Below are positions 9,801 to 19,035 of a DNA stretch of 64,000 bases, one piece after another. This stretch comes from Photobacterium leiognathi. GTDB lineage: Bacteria > Pseudomonadota > Gammaproteobacteria > Enterobacterales > Vibrionaceae. Position numbers and translations under genes: made by a program. The stretch is from positions 682,001-746,000 of the forward strand of contig NZ_CP131599.1 in assembly GCF_030685535.1 (NCBI RefSeq). The letters are read 5' to 3'. Below the pieces are notes generated by a model. The model did not search any database and was not told the origin of the DNA. It saw only the letters and a list, made by a program, of their open reading frames with translations. Position 1 is the stretch's first letter. Each line of letters opens with the position of its first letter.

Positions 9801-9866
9801 TATGATTGTTCAGTGTGCATAATGTTCACGTAGACATCGGTCAATTTTGATAATCAAGGGAACAAT

Positions 9867-10493
9867 ATGGCAGAGGAACAGATCCAAGATATTTATCCAT
9901 CAATGCGTGTTGAGAAAGAGCAGTCTCCTCAGCCTATCGCGCCTTTAAAATTAGGGGAGCGACTTAAAGAGATCCGTGTCTCTCATGGCTTAACCTTAGA
10001 AGAGGCCAGTAAGCTAACAGGGCTTGCGCGTTCTACGTTATCTAAAATTGAAAATGAACAAATCTCGCCAACTTTTCAAGCGATGCAAAAATTAGCGGCA
10101 GGGTTAGCAATCGATATTCCTCAGCTTTTTGAACCACCACAAACCATTACAGCAACAGGTCGTCGTGATATTACTCGTTGTGGTGAAGGGCGACCGCATC
10201 CCACTTCTACCTATGAACATGAACTTCTCGCCACCCAGCTGACCAATAAGAAAATGATGCCGTTTAAGTCTCATGTACGGGCTCGCTCATTTGACGATTA
10301 TGGTGATTGGATCCGCCATGACGGGGAGGAGTTTTTGCTGGTGTTAAAAGGGGATATTACTTTTTATTCTGAATTCTATGAGCCGATCAATTTAACTGAA
10401 GGTGATTCGGTTTATTACGATGCCACTATGGGGCATATGCTGACATCTATCAGTGAAGAAGATGCACTGATTTTATGGGTTACCGCTTCATAA
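9867..10493 (+). CDS. XRE-family transcriptional regulator with cupin sensor domain
   Basis: A 208-residue regulator. Residues about 28-84 are a helix-turn-helix of the XRE/Cro type (GLTLEEASKLTGLARSTLSKIENE), and about 130-206 a cupin_2 beta-barrel ligand domain (DGEEFLLVLKGDITF, and GDSVYYDATMGHML). Such SutR-like proteins sense small molecules, often amino acids. Its position, divergent from gcvHP and 60 bases upstream of gcvT on the same strand, makes it the likely local regulator of glycine cleavage; the same arrangement occurs in Vibrio. Ribosome site AAGGGAAC precedes the start. Twin palindromes in the divergent region are its probable binding sites. The ligand is unknown; glycine or serine are reasonable guesses. 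Confidence 0.88.
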   Translation: MAEEQIQDIYPSMRVEKEQSPQPIAPLKLGERLKEIRVSHGLTLEEASKLTGLARSTLSKIENEQISPTFQAMQKLAAGLAIDIPQLFEPPQTITATGRRDITRCGEGRPHPTSTYEHELLATQLTNKKMMPFKSHVRARSFDDYGDWIRHDGEEFLLVLKGDITFYSEFYEPINLTEGDSVYYDATMGHMLTSISEEDALILWVTAS

Positions 10494-10553
10494 TTACCAA
10501 TAATTCCAAGATGCCACCTTTAACGGATACAACTTTACTAACGGAGTACAACT

Positions 10554-11672
10554 ATGTCTCAACAGCTAAAGCAAACCCCTTTGCATGGATTACATATTGA
10601 AATGGGCGCAAAAATGGTGCCTTTTGCAGGTTACGATATGCCAGTGCAATACGCATTAGGGGTGAAAAAAGAGCACATTCATTGCCGTGATGCTGCTGGC
10701 TTGTTTGATGTCTCTCATATGGGACAGCTTCGTTTAAAAGGTGATAACGCGGCTGCGTTTCTTGAGAGCTTAGTACCTGTCGATATTATTGATTTACCTG
10801 TTGGTAAGCAACGTTATGCGCTTTTTACTAATGATAAAGGTGGCATTGAAGATGATTTAATAGTGACAAACTTTGGTGATCACTTGTTTCTTGTAGTGAA
10901 TGCTGCCTGTAAAGAACAAGATATTGCACACCTTAAAGCGAATTTAGCTGATGGCGTTGAACTGGAGGTGATTGAAGATCGTGCACTACTTGCACTACAA
11001 GGGCCAAAAGCAGCTACGGTATTAGCTGAACTAAACCCTGCGGTTGCTGATATGGTATTTATGGACGCTGCACATATCGAGCTAATGGGCATTGAGTGTT
11101 ATGTCAGTCGTTCTGGCTATACCAGTGAAGATGGTTACGAAATCTCTGTACCGAGTGATAAAGCAGAAGCATTCGCACGTAAGCTTTTAGCTTTTAATGA
11201 TGTTGAGTGGATTGGTTTAGGTGCCCGTGATTCACTGCGTTTAGAATGTGGTTTATGTTTATACGGTCATGATCTAGATCCTACTACCACACCGTTTGAA
11301 GCAAGTTTATTGTGGGCAATTACACCTGTTCGTCGTGCAGGTGGCGAGCGTGAAGGGGGATTCCCAGGAGCCGAGGTTATTTTAGATCAGATCACAAACA
11401 AACAAGCTTTACGTAAACGCATCGGTTTAGTGGGGCAATCTAAGGCGCCAGTACGTGAGGGAACAAAACTGTTTGATGCCGATGACAATGAAATTGGTAT
11501 TGTGACAAGTGGTACTTTTGGCCCTACAAAAGGTATTCCTGTTGCTATGGGCTATATTGCCGCTGAAGCAAATCAGTTAGGTAACATGGTATATGCTGAA
11601 GTACGTGGTAAGAAATTGCCAATGACGATCGAAAAAATGCCGTTTGTGCCACAGCGTTACTATCGCGGGTAG
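10554..11672 (+). CDS. gcvT: Glycine cleavage system T protein (aminomethyltransferase)
   Basis: A 372-residue T protein that transfers the one-carbon unit from aminomethyl-lipoyl GcvH to tetrahydrofolate, releasing ammonia. Family landmarks are HGLHIEMGAKMVPFAGYDMP at the N-terminus, the HMGQL stretch near residue 55, SRSGYTSEDGYEI near 185-197, and GLGARDSLRLECGL near 222-235, whose Asp-Arg region contributes to folate binding. The C-terminal barrel domain ends with MTIEKMPFVPQRYYRG. The start has ACGGAG upstream. It forms a rightward unit with the XRE-cupin regulator and is followed by a strong terminator. Confidence 0.97.
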   Translation: MSQQLKQTPLHGLHIEMGAKMVPFAGYDMPVQYALGVKKEHIHCRDAAGLFDVSHMGQLRLKGDNAAAFLESLVPVDIIDLPVGKQRYALFTNDKGGIEDDLIVTNFGDHLFLVVNAACKEQDIAHLKANLADGVELEVIEDRALLALQGPKAATVLAELNPAVADMVFMDAAHIELMGIECYVSRSGYTSEDGYEISVPSDKAEAFARKLLAFNDVEWIGLGARDSLRLECGLCLYGHDLDPTTTPFEASLLWAITPVRRAGGEREGGFPGAEVILDQITNKQALRKRIGLVGQSKAPVREGTKLFDADDNEIGIVTSGTFGPTKGIPVAMGYIAAEANQLGNMVYAEVRGKKLPMTIEKMPFVPQRYYRG

Positions 11673-11712
11673 CGGTACGAATAACACTTTATAAGTTTAT
11701 TATTTATGTAAT

Positions 11713-11751
11713 AAAAAATGACGTTAAGTATGATGCTTAACGTCATTTTTT
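11713..11751. terminator. Terminator after gcvT
   Basis: A perfect 16-base stem AAAAAATGACGTTAAG with its complement and a 7-base loop, beginning 41 bases after the gcvT stop, with a T run in the right arm. Confidence 0.85.
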
Positions 11752-11929
11752 GTGTGTCACCAGCATGCAGTAGAGCGAATAATTGCAGAAATGTTTGCTC
11801 GAAGACGCTGCATTATTGTTTACTTCGGAGTTAGAAAAAACGTCCTGTTTTAATGCTTCGAAATTTGCCATTGTTGAATACTTTTCCTGAATATTCTGAT
11901 CTCACAACAAATGTTGTTAATGAAACAAC

Positions 11930-12094
11930 TTAATTTGCGGTAACAGCTTTGTACGCTGATTTAAAAAGTAGCGTGAAACCTTCTTTAGATAGATCTTTTA
12001 CAGTTAGGCCTGTTTCGTTGAGGCGACGGTAGCATTCGTTTAACGCAGTGATCATTGTATCTGTATCTATTGCGTTACTATGGTTAGATTTCAT
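11930..12094 (-). CDS. Small hypothetical protein, 54 residues
   Basis: A short leftward frame in an otherwise empty 600-base gap. The start ATG has GAGGAT about eight bases upstream. The sequence begins MKSNHSNAIDTDTM and continues through LNECYRRLNETGLTV to a C-terminal KEGFTLLFKSAYKAVTAN; it looks helical, charged and soluble, with no signal peptide or membrane segment. I do not recognise it. A second possible leftward frame of about 40 codons (ATG at 11871, with AGGAAAAG upstream) follows it and ends inside the gcvT terminator; that one is much weaker. Evidence is only the ribosome site, coding-like composition and the gap it fills. Confidence 0.45.
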   Translation of the reverse strand: MKSNHSNAIDTDTMITALNECYRRLNETGLTVKDLSKEGFTLLFKSAYKAVTAN

Positions 12095-12211
12095 AACAGT
12101 CATCCTCAATTAAATTATCTTGCGCCAACATTATGGCATAAAGAAGATGAATAATATCTGAATAGAGTAGCGGCTAGTGTTAGTGGAACGTTAATATTGG
12201 TCATGGTAAAA

Positions 12212-12250
12212 AACCTCAAGTTACACCATAAATAGTGCAATCTTGAGGTT
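12212..12250 (-). terminator. Terminator of the PepT-like peptidase gene
   Basis: A 9-base stem AACCTCAAG / CTTGAGGTT with a 21-base loop, 40 bases past the stop of the leftward gene and followed on that strand by TTTTTTA. Confidence 0.65.
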
Positions 12251-12290
12251 AAGTCATTGTCGATTATATAAAATCGAATAAGTGACTAAA

Positions 12291-13400
12291 TTACTTTTTA
12301 GTCAAATAAGTGTATAAAAATTCAGTAATCTTGGTTATGTCTTCGATGGTGATGAACTCTTCAGTAGTGTGTACTTTGCTCATACCGGTTGAAAGGTTTA
12401 CAGTTTTTAACCCTTTCGCATTGAAGATGTTTGCATCACTACCGCCTCCGGTAGATTTAGTGAATGGCGTTAAACCAATTTGAGTGAAGCTTGTCATTAT
12501 GTCGACAACATGTGGGTCACTATCAGCAACCGTAAACGCGTTGTAAGAGCAAGTTGATTGAATATCAATATTCGCACCGTGCTTTTGTGCTGCTTGATTG
12601 AAGGTGTCGATCATGTGTTCAACTTGTAATGACAGTTTATCATCGTTTAATGAACGTGCTTCTGCAGCAAGGTATAGCTCTGGCATAACAATATTCGTTG
12701 CTTGACCGCCTGACACGATACCAATATTGGCTGTGGTTTCGTTATCAATGCGTGATAGTTTCATGTTCATAATCGCATCAGAGGCAACCGTTAGCGCATT
12801 GATACCTTCTTCTGGAGCAAGACCTGCGTGAGCTAGCTTACCTTTAATGATTACCTTTAGGCTTTGTTGACCCGGAGCACTGGTTACGATGGCGCCAATT
12901 GCACCACCTGTGTCTAATACAATAGCTTTATCGGCTGTGATATATGACATATCGAAGTGTTTAGAACCTTGCAGTCCGCCTTCTTCATGAACAGTGAAAG
13001 CCAGTTCAATGGTTTTATGTTCTTGGTTCTGCTCTTGAATAGTACGTACAGCTTCCATAATCGCTGCAATACCAGATTTATCATCACCACCTAAAATAGT
13101 GTCGCCTTTAGAGCGGATAACGCCATCTTCAATGATGGGTTCAATATTGTTGCCTGGTGCTACTGTATCCATGTGGCAGCTTAAAACGATGCTATCTTCT
13201 AGTTTGCCTTCAAGTTTTGCATAGATATTGAAACCATTTGAAATTGATTCTGGAACAGGAAGTTTTGCAACATTAAAGCCAAGTGTACCAAGTTGTTCAG
13301 CTAACGTTTCAGCAATTGCTTTTTCGTTGCGAGATTCACTGTCGATTTTTACAAGGTCAATAAAGTGTGAGATCAGACGATCTTGATTGATTGTTGTCAT
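12291..13400 (-). CDS. M20 family peptidase, PepT-like tripeptide aminopeptidase
   Basis: A 369-residue zinc-dependent aminopeptidase of the M20 family, close to peptidase T. Metal and catalytic residues are visible: SCHMDTVAPG (His76, Asp78), GGDDKSG (Asp106), HEEGGL (Glu139 catalytic, Glu140), VLDTGG (Asp163), and a C-terminal STGGGSDANIF region near 335-345. The central dimerisation lid runs from about 175 to 290. It is cytosolic and would trim short peptides. ATG at 13400 was chosen; a GTG five codons upstream is possible, and neither has a good ribosome site. It is shorter than E. coli PepT (408) and resembles the PepT-like group in Firmicutes and Vibrio. Confidence 0.88.
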   Translation of the reverse strand: MTTINQDRLISHFIDLVKIDSESRNEKAIAETLAEQLGTLGFNVAKLPVPESISNGFNIYAKLEGKLEDSIVLSCHMDTVAPGNNIEPIIEDGVIRSKGDTILGGDDKSGIAAIMEAVRTIQEQNQEHKTIELAFTVHEEGGLQGSKHFDMSYITADKAIVLDTGGAIGAIVTSAPGQQSLKVIIKGKLAHAGLAPEEGINALTVASDAIMNMKLSRIDNETTANIGIVSGGQATNIVMPELYLAAEARSLNDDKLSLQVEHMIDTFNQAAQKHGANIDIQSTCSYNAFTVADSDPHVVDIMTSFTQIGLTPFTKSTGGGSDANIFNAKGLKTVNLSTGMSKVHTTEEFITIEDITKITEFLYTYLTKK

Positions 13401-13638
13401 ATTGCTTCTAACCACTTAATAGGAGTAATAAAGATCACTCTAAACATAAAGTGGTTGTGCAGATGAGGGGTTAAATCAATAAAAGTGAAGTTATCGCTGG
13501 GGAACGTCACTTTTATCAAAGAAATTTGAAGCTTTTTGCAATGATAATATGAAAGCTATTTTCTTTCTTTGGGTTTGGATTCACAGGCATTTCATATTCA
13601 TTAATGAGAAGTCAAAACCCTTTGTCTTTTTTATATTA
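13401..13638. other. Intergenic stretch upstream of the PepT-like gene
   Basis: No gene seen. It holds one imperfect hairpin near 13488-13517 (AAAAGTGA and TCACTTTT arms) and the promoters of the flanking gene. The 77-bp repeat copy begins at its right edge, and a further 276 bases without features follow that copy up to the XRE gene. Confidence 0.4.
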
Positions 13639-13715
13639 GAGAGCTAATTATTTATTGGTTTAAAACCAGAATAAGCCAAGTTAACAAAGACTGAATTGTT
13701 CGTCATATTTACAAA
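13639..13715. repeat. 77-bp direct repeat, copy 1
   Basis: Begins GAGAGCTAATTATTTATTGG and matches copy 2 at 14549-14625 at about 66 of 77 positions without gaps. The shared core includes TTGGTTTAAAA, AAGCCAAGTTAA and ACTGAAT. The two copies are in the same orientation and bracket the XRE/2TM gene. No coding potential. Confidence 0.7.
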
Positions 13716-13991
13716 ATAGTACGATGCCTTTCACGAAAGCTAACATTGGAGAGGTGAAATACAACGATAGAATAAATTGATGGTGGATATCGGCATACAA
13801 TAGATAGCTAGTATTATGAGTTGTTTAACGGCAAAAACGTCAAAATCGCCTGACAGGTAAATATCTATCCATAGATGGTTTTTGTAACATGCTGATAAAT
13901 AAAGATTGTCGTGTTTTTGTCAGGCTTGTGACGTGATGTTTTGAACTCGATATCTGTAGGCTTTAGCGGAAAGTAGCAAAAAGGATTTGTA

Positions 13992-14459
13992 ATGATTATT
14001 CGAAAATTACGACTACAGCGTGGTTGGTCTCAAGAGCAACTTTCTCAATTAAGTGGATTAAGTATTCGTACTATTCAACGTATTGAGCAAGGACAAAAAG
14101 CGGGGCTAGAATCACTCAAATCTTTAGCTGCTGTGTTTGAAATACAAGTATCAGACCTTCAAATGGAGCCGCCAATGAACAAAGAAATCACCATCACAGA
14201 AGATGAAAAACAAGCGATTGAATATGTGAAGAGTATCAAAGAGTTTTATTCACACTTAGTCACGTATCTTTTGGTTATAACTGGATTGTTCGTGATTAAC
14301 TATTTTACTAGTCCTGATTATTGGTGGGCGGTATGGCCTGCATTGGGCTGGGGGATAGGTATTGTTAGCCATGCTCTTAGTGCGTTTGAAATACTTAATA
14401 TTTTCGGTCCTGAGTGGGAGAGAAAGCAGGTCGAAAAACGTTTAGGCCGAAAACTGTAA
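13992..14459 (+). CDS. XRE-family helix-turn-helix protein with 2TM domain
   Basis: A 155-residue membrane-linked regulator. Residues 3-58 form an XRE helix-turn-helix (RGWSQEQLSQLSGLSIRTIQRIEQG). The C-terminal half is a 2TM domain with hydrophobic helices near 87-106 and 112-132, then the conserved FGPEWERKQVEKRLGRKL tail. Such proteins are widespread and poorly characterised; the DNA-binding part would sit at the inner face of the cytoplasmic membrane. The start has AAAAAGGATTTGT upstream. The gene is framed by two copies of a 77-bp repeat and is followed by an imperfect terminator-like hairpin near 14471-14531. Confidence 0.85.
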   Translation: MIIRKLRLQRGWSQEQLSQLSGLSIRTIQRIEQGQKAGLESLKSLAAVFEIQVSDLQMEPPMNKEITITEDEKQAIEYVKSIKEFYSHLVTYLLVITGLFVINYFTSPDYWWAVWPALGWGIGIVSHALSAFEILNIFGPEWERKQVEKRLGRKL

Positions 14460-14548
14460 TTGGTTCATGTAAAGCCAATGAATACTGATGCCACTTTTAT
14501 TATTAATTGTTGGTATCAGTCTTATTGGCTTTTTGTTTTTATTTGAAA

Positions 14549-14625
14549 GAGAGCTGCTTAGTTATTGGTTTAAAAACAGAAAAAGCCAAGTTAAGAAAAA
14601 CTGAATCGTTCGCCATGTTTATAAA
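14549..14625. repeat. 77-bp direct repeat, copy 2
   Basis: Begins GAGAGCTGCTTAGTTATTGG; 66 of 77 positions match copy 1 at 13639-13715. It ends 47 bases before the FUSC gene start, so it may carry part of that gene's promoter. Confidence 0.7.
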
Positions 14626-14672
14626 TGTTACATTAAATGTTAATGAAAGTTTGAAATAAATAGGGGGATAGA

Positions 14673-16715
14673 TTGGGTTCAGCAATAAAAAAAATGTGGT
14701 ATTCCCCGTCCATCAATTTAGGTCTACGTGCTTCAGTTATCTTCATTATCCTCATCTCTATCGGTGTAGCATCCAACCAAATCAGTAGCTTAATGACAGC
14801 TTTAATGACGTTACCTGCGGCATTAATTAGTGGTTTAGATACAGCAGGCCCAAAACGTTGGATACGTTTCTTTATTACTGCCATTGCGTGGTGTTTATCC
14901 ATAGTACTTTGCTACACCTTGCTAGAAACAGGGTTACCATTGTGGCTAGTGTATGGCGGGTTAGCAGCACTGTTCGTTTGCTTTGCGGCTAATGGCGCAT
15001 TTTGGGGACGGCTAGGGATGTCGTGCCTGTTAATGGCGGTTATCTCTCTTTCACTGCACAATTTAAACACCGAATTTCTTCAGTATATTTATCTGGTCAT
15101 CGGTCCATTAGCTTTCGCCTTATTAAGTTGGTTATGGTTTGCAATATGGAAGCATTTTGCGCTCAGAGTTGGGCTCTCAGCGATTTATGACAGTTTAAGT
15201 GAGTTAATCAAGCAGCGTACCGCTATTTTGTTAGGTGAACACAATGAGGCTAAAGGGCAAAAGTTAAAATACCAACTGGTTGAATTATTCGAACAAGCTA
15301 TTCAATCCGAATCATTTCGTTCACAAAGACAAGAAGTGGATCCATTGCGTCAAGAGCTCTTTCTGGCGCTTGATATCTTTGAAGGTATTTTGGCAAGCCA
15401 AACGAAAAATCCTGAGCTTATTTACCAGTTTGAGCATGATGTCACTAAGCGAGAGCTATTGTTACGATGGAGTGAATGTTGCCAGCTCCAACTCAAAAAT
15501 AAAGCAGCACAATTTCAACATCGCAAAACAAGCAATAACTCTTATTCTTGCATTGCTACAGCAGAGCAATTAATTGATGCAGTGAAAGGTGAGTTAGAAC
15601 AACAAGCCCGTTTTAAATATTGGGCTGCTACAGTGAAACACATTTCTCGCAGAATAGAGTTAAATGAACAAAGCTATGAGCGAAAAATCGACATTCAGCC
15701 CTTTCAATTAACTTGGCATCTTCCTAGTTTAAGTCATCCTATTTGGCGCCATGTAGCTCGGGTTAGTTTTATTTTTGCTGCTAGTGCTGGTGTTGCAGAA
15801 ACCTTCAAATTGATCCATCCCGAATGGGTGTTGATCCCTATGAACATGGTTATTCAACCTACCTTTGCCGCTATCAGAAGTAAGATTTGGCACCGCTGTT
15901 TAGGCACGATTACGGGGTTATGTATTGCGACAGTGTTAATTCATATTGGGATACCAACCCCATATCTATTGGTATTAGTGGCTGTTTTATTGGTCACTGC
16001 AATGCTCAATATTATGCGAAATTACGGTATCGCTATTGGTTGTGTAACCGCAATATTGGTGCTAATTACCCAAGTGATGACAAGTCAAGGTATTGATATT
16101 GTGATACCGAGAATCATGGATAATGTGATTGGTTGTTTGCTTGTTTTAGTCAGTTACGCGGTTCTATGGCCGCAATGGCGAGGTAATGAAATTCATGCTC
16201 AAGCGTTGAAATCACTGGGAGCGGCAAAAGCACTATTTTTAAACAGTTATCAGCAATTACAACAACCAATGGAACAGCGATCACCGTCTACATTAACGCA
16301 GCTGAGGGGAAAAATGCTGGTAGAGGAAAGCAGCCTTGAATTGATTTATAAGGAAATGCTCAATGAACCTCAGTTTACTCGTCGTGATCCGCTTTATTAC
16401 GAAGAAATGCTAAATCAATATCGATTGTTATCGCATTATTTGTGTTTGTTGGTACCACTTGTGCGTAAAGGTACGCAGCAACATGTACTTAAAGAATGGG
16501 AGGCAATGATCACTTCATCAATGGACGCATTAATTAACAGTGTTAAAACCCAAAGCGTGGTTGAATTGCCGATAATAGATGAAGACTTATTGCAACAACA
16601 TCAAGATAAATCAATCAATGAACGTGCTGCTTATGAATTAATGTGGTTGTCTTTAATGACGGTAAAACAAATGCACGACTTGGTGCGAGATAAAAATACG
16701 CAAGTGGTAAGCTAA
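14673..16715 (+). CDS. FUSC-family inner-membrane transporter (YccS/AaeB-like)
   Basis: A 680-residue protein with two blocks of hydrophobic helices (about 17-165 and 355-490), each followed by a soluble cytoplasmic part, the layout of the fusaric acid resistance (FUSC) family that includes YccS and AaeB. Family members are thought to export aromatic acids or similar compounds. Motifs include PSINLGLRASVIF at the N-terminus and HPEWVLIPMNMVIQP near 383-397 in the second block. The start is a TTG with a strong AGGGGG five bases upstream; the first in-frame ATG is 7 codons later. No partner membrane-fusion protein is adjacent, so an efflux role is only inferred. Confidence 0.85.
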   Translation: MGSAIKKMWYSPSINLGLRASVIFIILISIGVASNQISSLMTALMTLPAALISGLDTAGPKRWIRFFITAIAWCLSIVLCYTLLETGLPLWLVYGGLAALFVCFAANGAFWGRLGMSCLLMAVISLSLHNLNTEFLQYIYLVIGPLAFALLSWLWFAIWKHFALRVGLSAIYDSLSELIKQRTAILLGEHNEAKGQKLKYQLVELFEQAIQSESFRSQRQEVDPLRQELFLALDIFEGILASQTKNPELIYQFEHDVTKRELLLRWSECCQLQLKNKAAQFQHRKTSNNSYSCIATAEQLIDAVKGELEQQARFKYWAATVKHISRRIELNEQSYERKIDIQPFQLTWHLPSLSHPIWRHVARVSFIFAASAGVAETFKLIHPEWVLIPMNMVIQPTFAAIRSKIWHRCLGTITGLCIATVLIHIGIPTPYLLVLVAVLLVTAMLNIMRNYGIAIGCVTAILVLITQVMTSQGIDIVIPRIMDNVIGCLLVLVSYAVLWPQWRGNEIHAQALKSLGAAKALFLNSYQQLQQPMEQRSPSTLTQLRGKMLVEESSLELIYKEMLNEPQFTRRDPLYYEEMLNQYRLLSHYLCLLVPLVRKGTQQHVLKEWEAMITSSMDALINSVKTQSVVELPIIDEDLLQQHQDKSINERAAYELMWLSLMTVKQMHDLVRDKNTQVVS

Positions 16716-17031
16716 TATTTATCGCCAAAGTTATAGAGAGTGAGCTGATATGTTCACTCTCTTTTTATCTGGGTGCTATTCATCATCAATTAATGTTGTA
16801 GATATGTATAAAAATACTAACGTACTTTCTCAAATTATCGCTTTCTATAAATCAGCTAAATGTTTAGTTCGATAAATAATAAATACCTGGCTTATGTAAT
16901 TTTTATGTAAGTAATGACCATAAAAAGCTTGTTTTGTTTGTTGTTTGTACTCTTGGTTGGTATGGTTGCGCTCAAATATTGTTTAGTACTCTAAATAATA
17001 TTATTGAGTTTACATAACAAGGTAGGTTTTT
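16716..17031. other. Intergenic stretch with a terminator
   Basis: About 316 bases before the BCCT gene. At 16735-16762 a hairpin AGAGAGTGAGC / GTTCACTCTCT with a 6-base loop and following TTTT ends the FUSC transcript. The remainder is AT-rich promoter-type DNA with no frame that I can support. Confidence 0.6.
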
Positions 17032-18624
17032 TTGAATACTTCGACGGACAAAGTAAGTAGTAAATACAGTATAGAAACGACCGATTATCAGGTTGGTCAA
17101 GATAACATCCAACGCTGGGGATTTGATATCCACAAGCCTGTATTTGGCATTAGCGCATTATTAATTCTGATCTTCATTATAGTAATGTTGGTTGTTGATC
17201 CTCAGTCAGCAAAAACCACATTAAATAATATGCGAAACGGCATTCTTGAACAGTTTGATAGCTATTTTATGTGGACGATGAATATGTTCTTCGTTTTCTG
17301 TGTGCTGTTAATGGTTTCACCATTAGGCAAAATTCGCATTGGTGGTAAAGATGCAAAACCAGAGCACTCAACCATCTCATGGAGTGCTATGTTATTTGCA
17401 GCAGGTCTTGCAAGTGGTGTGATGTTCTTTGGTGTTGCAGAGCCAGCAGCGCTGTATACCGACTGGTATGGCACACCTTTTAATGCTGTTGGTTATTCAC
17501 CAGAAGCAAAGCAGTTAGCGATTGCGACAAGCTTTTTTCACTGGGGGATTACGGGTTGGTCTGTTTACGGTATTGCTGCACTTGCATTGGCCTTTTTTGC
17601 TTATAACAAAAATTTACCGCTTTCTATCCGTTCATTATTGTTCCCAATCTTTGGTGATAGAGTGTGGGGCTGGTTAGGCAACGTTGTTGATATTCTAGCT
17701 GTTGTGTCTACCTTGTTTGGTCTTGTTGCATCACTAGGTTTAGGTGCGCAACAGGCGGTAAGTGGTATTAACTATGTATTTGGTACACACGGCGAACTAG
17801 GCATGCAGTTTGCTATCATTGCAGGTGTCACGTCTGTAGCGATTTTCTCTGTGGTTCGCGGTATTGAAGGTGGCGTTAAGCTATTAAGTAACATCAACAT
17901 TGTATTTGTTGTTGGGCTACTTATTCTTGTAGCTGCACTTAACATCGAAACCGTTATTCATGTATTACCACAAGGTGTCATGGATTATGTCAAAAACTTT
18001 GTTGCGTTAAGTAATCCAATTGGTCGAACTGATACCACCTTCCTTCATGGCTGGACAATTTTCTACTGGGCTTGGTGGATTTCGTTTACTCCGTTCGTGG
18101 GTATCTTTATTGCCCGTGTATCAAAAGGGCGTACCGTTCGTCAGTTTATTTTCTCTGTGCTGGTGATTCCAACCTGCGTCATTATCTGTTGGTTCTCAGT
18201 CTTTGGTGGTATTGCTGTAGAGCAACTCGCTAATAAAGTGGGTCAACTAGGTATGAATGGTTTACAAGATATCTCATTAACCTTGTTTTACGTTTATGAT
18301 GCAATGCCAATGAGCATGCTACTTTCAGTGGTATCGATTGTCTTGATTCTGGTGTTCTTTGTAACGTCATCAGATTCAGCATCTCTGGTTATTGATAGCA
18401 TTACCGCTGGTGGTAAATTAGATGCGCCTGTGCCACAACGTATCTTCTGGGCAACCATTGAGGGTGTCATTGCTGCTATTTTACTGTGGGTAGGTGGCTC
18501 TCAAGCATTAGAAGCCTTGCAGTCAGGGGTTGTTATTACGGCATTGCCGTTTAGCTTTATTCTGGTGTTTACCTGTGTGAGCTTAATTAAAGGCTTGAAC
18601 AGTGAGCGACACTTGTATCGATAA
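17032..18624 (+). CDS. BCCT-family betaine/choline/carnitine-type transporter
   Basis: A 530-residue inner-membrane carrier with about 12 hydrophobic segments and the length of the betaine-choline-carnitine family. The hallmark tryptophan-rich segment is present: WTIFYWAWWISFTPFVG followed by FIARVSKGRTVRQF near 342-373; MFFGVAEPAAL near 130-140 is another conserved stretch. Members import quaternary ammonium compounds or other osmolytes, by sodium or proton symport or exchange; the exact substrate cannot be read here. The start is TTG with AAGGTAGG upstream; no good ATG lies near. Tails are short, unlike osmosensing BetP, so it may be a constitutive uptake or exchange type. It stands alone. 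Confidence 0.92.
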   Translation: MNTSTDKVSSKYSIETTDYQVGQDNIQRWGFDIHKPVFGISALLILIFIIVMLVVDPQSAKTTLNNMRNGILEQFDSYFMWTMNMFFVFCVLLMVSPLGKIRIGGKDAKPEHSTISWSAMLFAAGLASGVMFFGVAEPAALYTDWYGTPFNAVGYSPEAKQLAIATSFFHWGITGWSVYGIAALALAFFAYNKNLPLSIRSLLFPIFGDRVWGWLGNVVDILAVVSTLFGLVASLGLGAQQAVSGINYVFGTHGELGMQFAIIAGVTSVAIFSVVRGIEGGVKLLSNINIVFVVGLLILVAALNIETVIHVLPQGVMDYVKNFVALSNPIGRTDTTFLHGWTIFYWAWWISFTPFVGIFIARVSKGRTVRQFIFSVLVIPTCVIICWFSVFGGIAVEQLANKVGQLGMNGLQDISLTLFYVYDAMPMSMLLSVVSIVLILVFFVTSSDSASLVIDSITAGGKLDAPVPQRIFWATIEGVIAAILLWVGGSQALEALQSGVVITALPFSFILVFTCVSLIKGLNSERHLYR

Positions 18625-18825
18625 GCAAAGCTAAAATCACGAAATAGAATGAAGTAAGCAGATTTGTCGGCTTTTGTTTTTTATAACTATTCCAACAAAT
18701 GATACAAAGTGATCGAACCCTTAAATTTAAAATAAATGCTTTATTTAGCTTGTCTACTACTGGCGAACATTAAAGCCTTTCTGCAAACTGATGTCAGTAA
18801 TAGATGAGTGAATGGAGTCACTGTA

Positions 18826-19035
18826 ATGATTAATTGGATCACCGTTGAATCAAACTCAATTCGTAAAGTTGGTTACAATGAAACTAACAACGAGCTTTAT
18901 GTCGATTTAGGGCAGCGCCAACCGTATTGCGTTTTTTCTGACGTTTCCAAATATGCTTTTTATCATTTTGCCTCAGCGGAATCGGTAGAAGAGCATTTCA
19001 ATAGCCATATCAAGCCAGTGTATAACCAAGTGTAA
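18826..19035 (+). CDS. KTSC domain protein
   Basis: A 69-residue protein made almost entirely of a KTSC domain: SNSIRKVGYNETNNELYVDL, then YCVFSDVSKYAFYHFASAES, then FNSHIKPVYNQV. The domain is small, cytosolic and often found alone or fused to lysyl-tRNA synthetase-like or phage proteins; its function is not well known. The start at 18826 was chosen because GGAG lies nine bases upstream; a GTG six codons earlier is less likely. It is a single gene between the BCCT and RelA/SpoT-like genes. Confidence 0.8.
   Translation: MINWITVESNSIRKVGYNETNNELYVDLGQRQPYCVFSDVSKYAFYHFASAESVEEHFNSHIKPVYNQV

Noticed and set aside
9502..9866. Glycine riboswitch expected near gcv genes
   Set aside because: No tandem or single gcvT-type aptamer core was seen on either strand; the region holds operators instead.
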